Shown: positions 36,501 through 45,924 of the stretch, in pieces | How the letters are laid out: the number at the start of each line of letters is the position of its first letter | How positions within the stretch are numbered: position 1 is the stretch's first letter | Assembly: GCA_030263285.1 (NCBI GenBank) | Contig: SZYB01000003.1 | Location: 62,001-126,000, forward strand | Source of the DNA: Bergeyella sp. | GTDB taxonomy: Bacteria; Bacteroidota; Bacteroidia; Flavobacteriales; Weeksellaceae | Direction of reading: 5' to 3' | DNA: 64,000 nt | The notes under the pieces: model-generated | The model's database searches: none | What the model was told of the DNA's origin: nothing | The model's input: only the letters and a program-made list of their open reading frames with translations | Program-made: the position numbers and the translations under genes

Positions 36501-39062
36501 TCAATGGGTACGCCTTCGGTAAAAATGCAGATAAAAGATTCCTCCCGTACTTAGAATAATAAAAAGACCAAAAGCGAGCAGGGAGAATATTTTTCCTTTC
36601 TGTATTACTTCGGGGTTAAAAAACATTCGTATTCTGTGTTTCCCTTTTGGAACATAAACGGCTCGCAAAAGATAATTCGCCTTGATATAGGGAACCTCTA
36701 CATCGTCGATAAACAACTTCCAGCCTTTACTGTAATATATTTCAGAAAATACGGCAAGTTGGGAGGTAAGGCTTTCACTATTATACTCCAGCTCATCTGC
36801 GCTGTATTTTTTTAGTGTTATTGTGGCGGTTGTATCTGCGGCTAATGGCTTATTTATAAAGTATTTTTTGTCTTCTTCTGCCACTACAGCCATCCTTTTG
36901 GTAACCGTTTTTCCTATGGATTCTAATTCTTCATCAGGAGACGAGACAAAGTTCACCCGAGAGACAAACCAGGCATTTCCGTTGGCCAAAGGATTGATTT
37001 GTACTTTAGGTTCAAAGTAAGGACCTCCTATAATGTATTTGGTGTTGAGCATATTGAGTACTTCCGGAATTTGCATCTGTTTGATATTGTTCGAGGTATA
37101 AAAATAAGTATTGATAAGGTCGTCATACCGTCGTAGTTTGACCGCGTGGTATCCTCCAATGGAGGAAGAAAAATGTGAGGTGTTGGTCTCGTTAAAAGTT
37201 CCCAGAGTTTGGTTAAATATCCGGTAATAAGAAGGGTCTTTTTCGGATAGCATTTGAAGTGTCTTGTTCACGGGAATGGCACTCACTATAGACTGTAGGG
37301 CAGGGTTCTCTGTTGCTTTTGTGAGAAGATATTCAGAACTTTCTGTCTGGAAGGGTTCTTCGGCAAAAATTTTATCTACAAAATTATCCGAGTTGAGGTA
37401 TCGTCTGTTGACACCCCATAGATCAAAGAGACTGAGCAATCCCACTGTCAAGATGGCTGTGTTTTTTGTCACTATCTTATTAAGGAACATAAAAAGTATT
37501 AGAAATACAGAGACTACATAGAAAATCGCCTTTATAGCGTCTTTCCTGAAAAGATGATAGCGTTCATTTTTGAGATAGTCTAGGATGTAGGTGGGAAGAT
37601 AAGCATTTTCGGGTTCAGTAGAGAAGGCTAACAGCGATCTTCCAAAAATCAACAGTAGGAATGTGATCCCTGTGATTCCAATACTGCATCCCAACAAAAT
37701 AATCTTATGAGAACGGACAGAATGCTCATTTTCGCCGGAATAAAAGAAACGGTGCAGTCCCATAATGGCCACCAGAGGGAACAATAATTCTATCACCACC
37801 AAAATAGAAGAAGGGGCGCGGAATTTATTGTATAAAGGAATGTAGTTGATAAAAAAATCTGAAAGGGGTAAAAAATGGTTTCCCCATGCGAGTCCTATAA
37901 CAAGAACCGCTGAAAACAGCATCCAGTAACGGTGTCTTTTAGCGATCAGAAAAAAGCCCATTATTGCCAGGAAAATAACAACGGCACCTTGGTAAGCAGG
38001 TCCTGAAGTCATAGGCTGATCCCCCCAATAGGTAAGACTGGAGACATTCTCAGAAATTTTCCTTATAGCATGGTCATACTGCTCTTCTGTAGAGATGTTT
38101 TCGTCCAAAACTTTTTGCAGGCCTTCGGATATGTTTTCGGATTCTTTTTCTTGACTTCCTCCTCCCATAAGATGGGGAATAAACAGATTCAGGGTTTCAA
38201 GTTTGCCATAACTCCACATAAGAAGGTTCTTTTTATCCATTCCGGATGTTTGAGAATTATGGTTGTCGGTATCTTTACCAGAAAGTATTTTCCCCCCCCG
38301 TACGGTTTCTTTTACATAGTCTGCATTGGCCATAATTCTCTGAGAATTCATTCCTGCTCCAAGCACACAGGATGAGATAAAAATCCCTGTAGATAAGAAA
38401 AAATGACGTGCGGATGTTTTTTTAAAAAACATCCGAAGAGCTTCTGAAAAGATGAGTACTCCTACGGCGATAAAAAGGTAATAGGTCATCTGGGGATGGT
38501 TGGCAGAAATTTGTAACCCTATAAAAAGACTGGTCAATATAAATCCCCACAGGTAGCTTTTCCTAAAATAAATGAGAAAAATGCCCGATAAGACCGGTGC
38601 AAAATAGGAAATAGTATGTACCTTTCCGTTGTGTCCCACGGCAATTATGATATAGAAATAGGTAGAAAGACCGAAGAAAGTAGCTCCTAAAAGAGCAAGC
38701 TTCCAGTTCTTTACTACTATCATACCCAGAAGAAAAAAACCGGCATAGAGAAGAAAAAAATAATTTACGGGCTTGGGTAGGCTGAGAAGGATATTGTCTA
38801 TTTTTTTGATAAGATCTCCTCTAAATTGGGCTCCCATCTGATAGGTGGGCATTCCGCTAAACATGGAATTTGTCCAGTAGGTTTCTTTTCCGTTTTTTTC
38901 TCTGTAGTCAAGTAATTCTCTCGCACCTCCTTTGTATTGTACTATATCATGCTGAAAAAGTTTTTTTCCTTGAAGTACGGGATAGCAATAAGCAAAGGCA
39001 AGTAGCAAGAATAAAACACCGCTACCTGTTATAAATGGCAAAGAGGAGTTTTTTTTTAGCAT
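36501..39062 (-). CDS. YfhO-family membrane protein
   Basis: About 853 residues, polytopic. It has around a dozen hydrophobic segments, most in the first 530 residues, and a C-terminal soluble part before a last helix (IFSLLAFGLFIILSTGGIFY). The family block VLQGKKLFQHDIVQYKGGAR and the WTNSMFSGMPTYQMGA loop with Asp/Tyr are seen near the start; these GT-C-like proteins are thought to be lipid-linked sugar transferases, and YfhO in Bacillus acts in teichoic-acid glycosylation. I use the ATG at 39062 (MLKKNSSLPFI); starts further upstream to 39125 would overlap the DUF4834 gene. Confidence 0.9.
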   Translation of the reverse strand: MLKKNSSLPFITGSGVLFLLLAFAYCYPVLQGKKLFQHDIVQYKGGARELLDYREKNGKETYWTNSMFSGMPTYQMGAQFRGDLIKKIDNILLSLPKPVNYFFLLYAGFFLLGMIVVKNWKLALLGATFFGLSTYFYIIIAVGHNGKVHTISYFAPVLSGIFLIYFRKSYLWGFILTSLFIGLQISANHPQMTYYLFIAVGVLIFSEALRMFFKKTSARHFFLSTGIFISSCVLGAGMNSQRIMANADYVKETVRGGKILSGKDTDNHNSQTSGMDKKNLLMWSYGKLETLNLFIPHLMGGGSQEKESENISEGLQKVLDENISTEEQYDHAIRKISENVSSLTYWGDQPMTSGPAYQGAVVIFLAIMGFFLIAKRHRYWMLFSAVLVIGLAWGNHFLPLSDFFINYIPLYNKFRAPSSILVVIELLFPLVAIMGLHRFFYSGENEHSVRSHKIILLGCSIGITGITFLLLIFGRSLLAFSTEPENAYLPTYILDYLKNERYHLFRKDAIKAIFYVVSVFLILFMFLNKIVTKNTAILTVGLLSLFDLWGVNRRYLNSDNFVDKIFAEEPFQTESSEYLLTKATENPALQSIVSAIPVNKTLQMLSEKDPSYYRIFNQTLGTFNETNTSHFSSSIGGYHAVKLRRYDDLINTYFYTSNNIKQMQIPEVLNMLNTKYIIGGPYFEPKVQINPLANGNAWFVSRVNFVSSPDEELESIGKTVTKRMAVVAEEDKKYFINKPLAADTTATITLKKYSADELEYNSESLTSQLAVFSEIYYSKGWKLFIDDVEVPYIKANYLLRAVYVPKGKHRIRMFFNPEVIQKGKIFSLLAFGLFIILSTGGIFYLHFYRRRTH

Positions 39063-39102
39063 AAAATGAAAGGATGAATAGGGATGCCGTTCCAAAAATA
39101 CT

Positions 39103-39318
39103 TTAACGAGGAGGATTTTCTTCATTTACTTCTTCATAATCCACAGTCTCCGCATCCCAATGGATTTTTTTTTCCTTACTAGAACGATGAGTAGGGTTTT
39201 TATCCGATGAAACATCTCTCCGAAAGAAAAAAAACTTCTTTATAATTTTCTTTTTTATGATATTCCAGATATAGTAGAAAAGGATACAGAAAAATAAAAA
39301 TTCTAGAAAATATGTCAT
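39103..39318 (-). CDS. DUF4834-like small membrane protein
   Basis: 71 residues: one hydrophobic helix at the N-terminus (FLEFLFFCILFYYIWNII) then a very basic stretch (KKKIIKKFFFFRRD) and an acidic tail ending VDYEEVNEENPP, the layout of the DUF4834 family of Bacteroidota. The function is unknown. It is in a run of closely spaced minus-strand genes between the DUF6263 lipoprotein and YfhO genes. The basic segment suggests the C-terminus is cytoplasmic. Confidence 0.75.
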   Translation of the reverse strand: MTYFLEFLFFCILFYYIWNIIKKKIIKKFFFFRRDVSSDKNPTHRSSKEKKIHWDAETVDYEEVNEENPPR

Positions 39319-39336
39319 TTTTTCTGGATATATTCT

Positions 39337-40377
39337 TTACGGGTTTATGATCAGTCTGGTTTGTGTGTTGGAGATCATGCTTTGGGTTTTCTTGCCGTCG
39401 GTCATGCTTTCTTTCTGAACAGTTTTTATCAAGATATTTTGTGAGTCAATCCACCCGGACGTCTGGAGGAACCTTAATGTTCCCGATTGACTCATTTCGG
39501 AACTTACAGTATATGTTATTCCATTTTGTTTTTGCTTTTGAGACTGTCTGGGGATGCCTCCCTTCACAGAAATTTCTACCATACCGTTTTCCACCTTTTT
39601 TAGAATATAGGTGGTATGCAGTTTTACCTTACCATCGGGAGTAAGATCTTCTGTTCGTTTCCATTCTTCTCCTATTTTGGCTCCCTTTGTTGGGAGGATC
39701 AAAATATTCTTTGAGAACTGATCTATCAGTGAAGGTTCATTGAAGCGTTGCTTTGTTTCCTCCAAAAGTTGTTCTTTTATTTTATGGTCTTTCACAATTT
39801 TATTAAGTGCATCGGAAACTTTCGTATATATAAGCTGAAAGCCTTCTATGGAGAGTATCTTTCCACTTACTTCCATTTTCATCTTAAGAGTGTTTCCGGT
39901 AAGCGCCTTGTCTGTCATCCATTTTTTCTTCAGATTTTCATCCTTAGGGGCGGCATGTTTTGTGTCTATCAATACGGTCTTACCTTCGCTTGTTTGGGAG
40001 GTTTTTTTACGATTGAAATGAATGTTCATGTTATAAATATTGTCAACAATGTCTTCGACAGTAAAAGTTATTTCATCAAGACTTTCGCTCAACAGCTTTT
40101 GAGATTCTCCCGTGGGAGCGGTAAGGGTAATGATTTCTTTTTGTAAAGTGGTAAAAGGATAGGTCTTTCCTTTTTCCAGAATGAAAGATTGCGTATACAC
40201 TCCGGCAGAATCCGATATAGCCGGTTTTTTTCTTTCTTTTGTTTTTTGTTTCTCCGCATTTTGGAACGGGACGGAATTTTCTATCTTCCCCTTTTGTTGG
40301 GAGACAGAAGTGTTTTTTTTACAGGCAGCAAAAAGAGTTATTAGCAGAGAAACCGAGTAGATAATTTTTTTTCTCAT
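39337..40377 (-). CDS. DUF6263-like lipoprotein
   Basis: 346 residues. Signal peptide and lipobox (SLLITLFAACKK, Cys at about 19) predict a lipid-anchored envelope protein. The mature part matches the pattern of the DUF6263 group: SFILEKGKTYPFTTLQKEII, MKMEVSGKILSIEGF, LPTKGAKIGEEWKRTEDL, then VEISVKGGIPRQ and a last TSGWIDSQNILIKT. It looks like a beta-rich periplasmic protein; no catalytic residues are evident. It follows rlmB after 44 bp. Function unknown. Confidence 0.75.
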   Translation of the reverse strand: MRKKIIYSVSLLITLFAACKKNTSVSQQKGKIENSVPFQNAEKQKTKERKKPAISDSAGVYTQSFILEKGKTYPFTTLQKEIITLTAPTGESQKLLSESLDEITFTVEDIVDNIYNMNIHFNRKKTSQTSEGKTVLIDTKHAAPKDENLKKKWMTDKALTGNTLKMKMEVSGKILSIEGFQLIYTKVSDALNKIVKDHKIKEQLLEETKQRFNEPSLIDQFSKNILILPTKGAKIGEEWKRTEDLTPDGKVKLHTTYILKKVENGMVEISVKGGIPRQSQKQKQNGITYTVSSEMSQSGTLRFLQTSGWIDSQNILIKTVQKESMTDGKKTQSMISNTQTRLIINP

Positions 40378-40421
40378 TTATTTTATACAAGGCGAATTAT
40401 ACGAATAATAGACTCACAAAT

Positions 40422-41159
40422 TTAAGAATTTAAACGTTGCCTCAAAGCCTCATACAAAATAGCTCCCCCGGCCACCGAAACATTAAGAGATTGGGTTTTT
40501 CCATAAATGGGAAGTTTTATTTTTTCGTCACTATGATGTAGGAGTTCTTTTGAGATACCGGTTTCTTCATTTCCCAAAACCAAGGCACAGGGCTCAGAGA
40601 AATCTACCTGATATACCAGTTTCTGCGCCTTTTCTGTACAAGAATATACAAGGATGCCGGATTGTTGCAAGAAATCCAGTGTGTGGGCAAGATTTTTCTC
40701 CTTGCATATTTTAATGTTAAATAATGCACCGGCGGAGGTTTTTATAGAGTCAGAACCAATGGGTGCAGCTCCCCTTTCCGGTATTATAATGGCAGATACT
40801 CCTGCACACTCTGCGGTTCTGCAAAGTGCGCCAAAATTTCTTACGTCTGTCAGTCTGTCGAGAATGAGAAAAATGGGGTTCTTTTGTTCCTCCAATATTT
40901 TAGGCAATAGCTTTTCTATGTCATTAAACACAATTGGAGACAGAAAGGCAACAACGCCTTGATGATTCTTTCGGGTCAGACGGTTAAGTTTTTCCTGAGG
41001 GACATAATTAATCCGGAGTTTTGCCCGGGCTAATTTTTGTTTCAGTTCCAAAATATTTTCTCCCTGCAGACCACTTTGTACAAATATTTTGTCGAGGGTC
41101 TCCCCTGCCTTTAATGCTTCCAAAACAGGTCTTATCCCAAATATATATTCTTCTTTCAT
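40422..41159 (-). CDS. rlmB: 23S rRNA (guanosine-2'-O-)-methyltransferase RlmB
   Basis: 245 residues, SpoU/TrmH family. It methylates the 2'-OH of G2251 in the P-loop of 23S rRNA. The N-terminal substrate-binding domain starts EEYIFGIRPVLEALKAGETL. The SPOUT catalytic domain has its three motifs: motif 1 LDRLTDVRNFGALCRTAECA with the catalytic Arg, motif 2 ALVLGNEETGISKELL, and motif 3 IKLPIYGKTQSLNVSVAGGA, which form the SAM knot. Its start codon overlaps the dinB stop by 4 bp. Confidence 0.94.
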   Translation of the reverse strand: MKEEYIFGIRPVLEALKAGETLDKIFVQSGLQGENILELKQKLARAKLRINYVPQEKLNRLTRKNHQGVVAFLSPIVFNDIEKLLPKILEEQKNPIFLILDRLTDVRNFGALCRTAECAGVSAIIIPERGAAPIGSDSIKTSAGALFNIKICKEKNLAHTLDFLQQSGILVYSCTEKAQKLVYQVDFSEPCALVLGNEETGISKELLHHSDEKIKLPIYGKTQSLNVSVAGGAILYEALRQRLNS

Positions 41160-41635
41160 CGGGTAATATTTTGTGCTTTCTGCACAGCCCTTTTTTGTGC
41201 CATTATATAGCCATAATGCAGGCTTTCATGCATGTTATTAAACACAATAGCTTCATTTATATTTCTGATTTCCAAACCAAAGCTAGTGTGATAACTCTCG
41301 TACTGGTTCATGAGTCCCGATTGATAATCTGCCCGAAGGATCTTTGCAGACTCCTCCAGAAGATAGGCAAGATATTCCATTTTGGCTTTTTCTATTTCAG
41401 GTGGCGGCAGTGTTCCTTTTTTAAAGGTATTAATCCAGTAGGCATCTGTTCGGAAAGGGTTGCCGCTCAGATAATAATGCAAAAGCTGCTGGGTAGCGAG
41501 ACAGTGTGCGATATTCCAAAAAATAGTATTGCTATATCCCTCTGCAACTGCACATAATTCCTCAGGAGATGTGTCTCTTAAATTGTCTATGAGGTTTTGC
41601 CTTGTCTTTTTGTGGATGAGAAAGTGATATTCCAT
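41156..41635 (-). CDS. DinB-family protein
   Basis: About 159 residues, four-helix-bundle DinB/YfiT-like superfamily. It has the metal-site histidines at expected places: WNIAHCLATQQLLHYYLSG near residue 40 and NMHESLHYGYIMAQKRAVQ near the end. Relatives are thiol-dependent transferases or unknown. The start is set at ATG 41635 (MEYHFLIHKKTRQN), the usual N-terminus of the Bacteroidota group, instead of a TTG at 41668. It leads an apparent minus-strand operon: dinB-rlmB-DUF6263-DUF4834-yfhO-glycosyltransferase. Confidence 0.85.
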   Translation of the reverse strand: MEYHFLIHKKTRQNLIDNLRDTSPEELCAVAEGYSNTIFWNIAHCLATQQLLHYYLSGNPFRTDAYWINTFKKGTLPPPEIEKAKMEYLAYLLEESAKILRADYQSGLMNQYESYHTSFGLEIRNINEAIVFNNMHESLHYGYIMAQKRAVQKAQNITR

Positions 41636-41692
41636 AGCTTGTTTCCGGATCTCCCGAGCTGAGACCAAAATTAGAGTTATTTATTGTAAATG

Positions 41693-41700
41693 CAAATGTA
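41693..41700 (-). promoter_or_regulatory. -7 box upstream of dinB
   Basis: Reads TACATTTG on the minus strand, 57 nt before the chosen dinB start. It would drive the dinB-rlmB run. The rest of the ~400-bp gap to the moxR ATG is AT-rich with no recognisable gene; a CAATTTTG near 42008 resembles a -7 box with one mismatch and could serve the Bat operon. Confidence 0.4.
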
Positions 41701-42041
41701 GGCAGACTAATGAAATAAGACCATAATGTCAAAGAGTATAATAACCCATAATGAAGTGTGTGCTATTTTTGACAATTTTTAATGGACATAAATAACAGAC
41801 GTAAATAAATTATAACGAGCTAATAATGAATTTGTTTATGGAATGTTTATCCTTATGTAGACTAAGTTGATATAAACATAATTTTCATCTTTTTTGATGT
41901 TTATTTTGCCATTTATCAAAGTAATTAAGTGATCAAAAAGGCATTATATTTAACAAATTTTAACTTGTGTTTTTCTTGGGTACGTTTTATTTCTGGACTA
42001 ATTATTGCAATTTTGCCCTCTCATATTTTCACCAGAAAGAA

Positions 42042-43049
42042 ATGGATAAGTCAGACCAACAATCGGAAGATATTCGCTTGATTAACGAAAATGTAAAGGA
42101 GCGGAACAGAAAATTTTCAAAACTTAGGGAGGAGATAAACAAGGTAATCATAGGGCAGCGTTATATGGTGGATACCCTTCTTACCGGATTGCTGGGTAAT
42201 GGACATATTCTCCTAGAGGGGGTTCCGGGGTTGGCAAAAACGTTGGCCATAAAGACGTTGGCAGATGCTGTGCAGGGGGATTTTTCCAGAATTCAGTTTA
42301 CGCCGGATCTCTTGCCTGCAGATGTGGTGGGGACTCTCATTTACAGTGTGAAAGACAGTAATTTTATAATAAAAAAAGGGCCTATCTTTGCCAATTTTGT
42401 TTTGGCTGACGAGATCAACAGAGCACCTTCCAAGGTACAGTCTGCTTTACTAGAGGCTATGCAGGAAAAACAAGTGACGATAGGAGAGGAGACTCTTTTT
42501 TTGCCCAGACCTTTTTTGGTTCTTGCAACTCAAAACCCCATAGACCAGGAAGGAACTTATCTTCTGCCGGAAGCTCAGAGTGACAGGTTTATGCTGAAAT
42601 GCAGGGTGGGATATCCGGATTTTGAAGACGAAAGAAAAATAATGAGAATGGTCTCCACTTCTCACCGGACTAAAATTTCCCATATCATCACTTTGGAGGA
42701 TATTAAAAACGCAAAGGGGCTTATTGGTCAGATTTATTTGGACGAAAAGTTGGAGAAATATATTCTCGATATTGTTTTTGCCACCCGTTATCCCGCCGAT
42801 TATGGTTTTACAGATATGAAAGGTTACATAAACTATGGGGCTTCTCCCAGGGCATCCATTAACCTGGCAATCGCTTCCAGGGTACGGGCTTTTTTACATG
42901 ACAGGGCTTTTGTGATTCCGGAAGATATAAAACACCTAGCAAAAGACGTTTTAAGACACAGGATAGGGCTTAGCTTTCAAGCAGAAGCCGAGGAGGTGCA
43001 TCCGGAAGAAATTGTGGATAGGATTATTACAAAAATTCAGGCACCATGA
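42042..43049 (+). CDS. MoxR-family AAA+ ATPase (Bat operon)
   Basis: About 335 residues. AAA+ ATPase of the MoxR group, which works with VWA proteins as a chaperone-like complex. Walker A is variant LLEGVPGLAKTLAIKTLA, Walker B FVLADEINRAPSKVQSAL, then sensor 1 FLVLATQNPIDQEGTYLLPE and the arginine-finger SPRASINLAIASRVRAFL. The true start is the ATG at 42042 (MDKSDQQSEDIR); 25 upstream in-frame codons are hydrophobic and unlike the family. It heads the Bat operon, whose products were linked to oxygen tolerance in Bacteroides fragilis. Confidence 0.93.
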   Translation: MDKSDQQSEDIRLINENVKERNRKFSKLREEINKVIIGQRYMVDTLLTGLLGNGHILLEGVPGLAKTLAIKTLADAVQGDFSRIQFTPDLLPADVVGTLIYSVKDSNFIIKKGPIFANFVLADEINRAPSKVQSALLEAMQEKQVTIGEETLFLPRPFLVLATQNPIDQEGTYLLPEAQSDRFMLKCRVGYPDFEDERKIMRMVSTSHRTKISHIITLEDIKNAKGLIGQIYLDEKLEKYILDIVFATRYPADYGFTDMKGYINYGASPRASINLAIASRVRAFLHDRAFVIPEDIKHLAKDVLRHRIGLSFQAEAEEVHPEEIVDRIITKIQAP

Positions 43050-43105
43050 ATTTTCTATAATGCTCGGATCTAGAGAGAGCAGGGGGGGATTTTAGCATAG
43101 CATGT

Positions 43106-43972
43106 ATGGATCTATCGGAGATCATAAAGAAAATAAGGAAAATACAGATAAAAACGAGGAGAAAGACCCATACTGCTCTTTTTGGGGAGTACAGGTCTGT
43201 ATTTAAGGGGCAGGGTATGACGTTTTCTGAGGTAAGACCTTATCAGCCGGGCGATGAAGTGAGAAGAATAGACTGGAACAAGACCGCTCATTTCAGAATG
43301 CCTTATGTAAAGGTAATGGAGGAGGAAAGAGAATGTAGTTTGTTCTTTTTAGTAGATGTTTCTGCCTCTATGCGTTATGGAACAAAAGAGACTTTAAAAA
43401 AAAATTATGCTGCTGAGATCTGTGCAAGTTTGGGTTTTTCTGCTGCAGAAAATAATGACAAAGTGGGGCTTGTCCTTTTTTCGGATGAGGTACATAAGAT
43501 TCTCCCTCCCAAAAAAGGGGCGAGGCAGATATTTCATATAATCTCACAGCTTTTGAGATCAGATCATTATCCCTGTATTTCAAGTCTAGACAAGGCATTA
43601 GAATTTGTCATGAAAAAGCTTTCCAGAAAGTCGTTTGTTGTGGTTATTTCGGATTTTGAAGATCCATTTTCAGCGACAAAACTGAGTGCCGTAGCAAAGA
43701 AACATGTTGTCCTGGGTATAAAAATATCAGATGAAAAGGAAAGAGAAATGCCGGATATAGGTCTCGTGTTATTCAGGGATATAGAGACGGGTAGAGATGT
43801 ATGGATCAACACCTCAAATGCAAGGTGGAGATACGAATACAGAGAGCAAAAAAAAGCAAAGAATAAAAACTTAAAATCCGTATTTGATAATTTTAATGCG
43901 GGCTTTATTGAGTTGTCTACGGGGGAAGAGTATACGAAACTTTTGCAAGAGTATTTTAGGGGAAAGGCATGA
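43106..43972 (+). CDS. DUF58 domain protein
   Basis: 288 residues, soluble. DUF58 proteins carry a degenerate von Willebrand A fold. The start is TRRKTHTALFGEYRSVFKGQ then FSEVRPYQPGDEVRRIDWN (the family signature RxYxxGDxxRxIDW), and the VWA MIDAS-like FFLVDVSASMRYG has Asp-x-Ser-x-Ser. Thr or Asp residues of the rest of the metal site (VVISDFEDPF) are also present. It is the standard second gene after moxR. Probably an adaptor between the ATPase and membrane VWA proteins. Confidence 0.9.
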   Translation: MDLSEIIKKIRKIQIKTRRKTHTALFGEYRSVFKGQGMTFSEVRPYQPGDEVRRIDWNKTAHFRMPYVKVMEEERECSLFFLVDVSASMRYGTKETLKKNYAAEICASLGFSAAENNDKVGLVLFSDEVHKILPPKKGARQIFHIISQLLRSDHYPCISSLDKALEFVMKKLSRKSFVVVISDFEDPFSATKLSAVAKKHVVLGIKISDEKEREMPDIGLVLFRDIETGRDVWINTSNARWRYEYREQKKAKNKNLKSVFDNFNAGFIELSTGEEYTKLLQEYFRGKA

Positions 43973-44015
43973 GCAGAAGCTCTTAATAATAAAGTTTGAG
44001 AAGAAAAAGATGAGA

Positions 44016-44924
44016 ATGAAGAGAAAACACAGAATACTGATATTTTTTTTGGTTTTTTTTATCAGTATTTCGAGTAGGGGGCAAATGCTGACTTCTCAGT
44101 TAAACAAAAAAACAGCCACCGTGGGCGAGCCGCTGGTCTATACCATAAAAATAGAAAATTTGCAGGGCAAAGATGTGATGGCAAGTCCTAAAAATGAGCT
44201 TTTGCCTTTTCATTTCCAGGTATTCAGGGATAGTATTATCAAGAAGAAGGAGAGCTATGTGAGGGAGATTACGTTTTCTATAGATGAAGAAGGACGCTTT
44301 GTAATTCCGGAATTACAAATCAAAATAGGGGACAGTGTAAAGAGTACAATTTCCTATGAAATTGAGGTGTCAAACCCTACCCAGGAAGGTGAAGAGCCTT
44401 ACGATATCATGAATAACAAAAAAATTAAATTGAGCCTTGCAGAGTATTGGGAATTGTATAAGTGGTATGTATTGTTCCTTTTTATCGTTGTAGCGCTCAT
44501 TATAACTTTATTTATGCTTGTGAGGTATGCCAGACACAGGGGTTCCCCTCCTCTGATTATAAAAAATCAAACATTAAAGAAGCTCCACCAACTAAAGAAG
44601 AAGAAATACATAGAAAAATTAGAGTCCAGAGCTTTTTATATAGAGCTTGTGGAGATTATAAGAGATTTTCTTTCGGATCAGTACGGAGTGTCGGCAAAAG
44701 TTTTACTTACCGAAGATCTTTTGCTTCAGTTGAAGGGAAACAGCAGAATATTACCTGAGAATGAAAGGGTGGTAGGGGAGGTATTTCGTCGGGCAGATGG
44801 GGTGAAATTTGCAAAAATGCGACCCGATGTTTTTATTATGAGGAGAGATCTAGAGGCAACCATTTCTTGGGTAAAACGTTCATTAGAGGAGGTAGATTTT
44901 GAAAAATTGAGAAAAGATGTTTGA
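44016..44924 (+). CDS. Bat-operon membrane protein (DUF4381-like)
   Basis: About 302 residues. The signal sequence (ILIFFLVFFISISSRGQ) leads to a ~120-residue periplasmic beta domain (NKKTATVGEPLVYTIKIENL, like BatD's Ig-like repeats), then one transmembrane helix (WYVLFLFIVVALIITLFMLV) and a ~130-residue cytoplasmic helical tail (FYIELVEIIRDFLSDQYGVS, VVGEVFRRADGVKFAKMRPD). This is the usual place of the DUF4381-like component. ATGs at 44010 and 44016 are both plausible. Its end overlaps batA by 8 bp. Likely a membrane partner of the VWA proteins. Confidence 0.8.
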   Translation: MKRKHRILIFFLVFFISISSRGQMLTSQLNKKTATVGEPLVYTIKIENLQGKDVMASPKNELLPFHFQVFRDSIIKKKESYVREITFSIDEEGRFVIPELQIKIGDSVKSTISYEIEVSNPTQEGEEPYDIMNNKKIKLSLAEYWELYKWYVLFLFIVVALIITLFMLVRYARHRGSPPLIIKNQTLKKLHQLKKKKYIEKLESRAFYIELVEIIRDFLSDQYGVSAKVLLTEDLLLQLKGNSRILPENERVVGEVFRRADGVKFAKMRPDVFIMRRDLEATISWVKRSLEEVDFEKLRKDV

Positions 44925-45912
44925 GAATTTTGAGTTTGGCAGCCCTTTTTTCTTTTTTCTTTTTTTTCTTTTTATTCCCCTTATAATAAAAGATTTGTAC
45001 AAAAAAAAACGAAAGGGAATTATTTTACCTTCGGTAGAAGGACTCAAAAAGGACAAGAGGAGTTCTGCTGTCCTTTTCCTTCTTAAGTTCTCAAAATATA
45101 TTCTCTTATCGGCTATTATCTTGGCTTTGGCAAGACCGAGAACTTCTACTGTAGTTCAGGACAGGGAAGATGCAAGGGGAGTGGATATTATCCTTACGAT
45201 AGATGTTTCGCTTTCTATGTTGGCAAAGGATTTGGAACCTGATAGACTGGAGGCGCTAAGGGACATTGCCAAAGAATTTGTAAAAAAAAGACCCGATGAC
45301 AGGATAGGGTTGGTCACTTATGCAGCAGAGGCAATTTCTAAGGTTCCTGTAACCTTTGATCACGAGGTTGTTTTGGAGGAGTTGGATCAGCTTGACCCCA
45401 TGGAGTTACAACCGGGAACCTCTATAGGAGACGGCTTGGCGGTAGCCGCTACCCACCTGAAAGAAAGCGAGGCAAAAAGCAAGATTATTATCCTGATGAC
45501 CGACGGGGTAAATACTGTGCAAAATGGAGTCCCGCCCATGGTGGCTGCAAGACTTGCAAAAGACTTAGGGATCAAGGTTTATACGATAGGGATAGGAACC
45601 AACGGATATGCCCTTATGCCGGTATCTCTGGATTTTTTTGGAGAATTGATGTTTCGAGAGGCAGAAGTAAGCATAGACGAGCCTACACTTCGGGAAATTG
45701 CTAAAATTACGGGAGGGCGGTATTACAGAGCCACTTCAAATAAGGATTTAAAAGAAGTTTATGCAGGGATTGACAAACTGGAAAAAACAGGATTGAAAAA
45801 AAACATGACCTACCATTACGAGGAGTGGTATAGAGTTTTTTTGTGGATTGCTATTTTAGTTTTGATTTTTGATGCCTTTGTGAGATGGATTTTTTATAAA
45901 ACTGTTTTGTAA
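44917..45912 (+). CDS. batA: BatA-type VWA membrane protein
   Basis: 331 residues. Short hydrophobic N-terminus (FFFFLFFLFIPLIIKDLY), a second helix (FLLKFSKYILLSAIILALAR), then the VWA domain with MIDAS: IILTIDVSLSMLAKDLEPDR (Asp-x-Ser-x-Ser), PGTSIGDGLAVAATHL (Thr) and IIILMTDGVNT (Asp). The final helix is YRVFLWIAILVLIFDAF. Bat proteins span the inner membrane with the VWA domain in the periplasm. It is followed 12 bp on by batB, another VWA protein. Confidence 0.93.
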   Translation: MFENFEFGSPFFFFLFFLFIPLIIKDLYKKKRKGIILPSVEGLKKDKRSSAVLFLLKFSKYILLSAIILALARPRTSTVVQDREDARGVDIILTIDVSLSMLAKDLEPDRLEALRDIAKEFVKKRPDDRIGLVTYAAEAISKVPVTFDHEVVLEELDQLDPMELQPGTSIGDGLAVAATHLKESEAKSKIIILMTDGVNTVQNGVPPMVAARLAKDLGIKVYTIGIGTNGYALMPVSLDFFGELMFREAEVSIDEPTLREIAKITGGRYYRATSNKDLKEVYAGIDKLEKTGLKKNMTYHYEEWYRVFLWIAILVLIFDAFVRWIFYKTVL

Positions 45913-45924
45913 ACGAGGACATAA

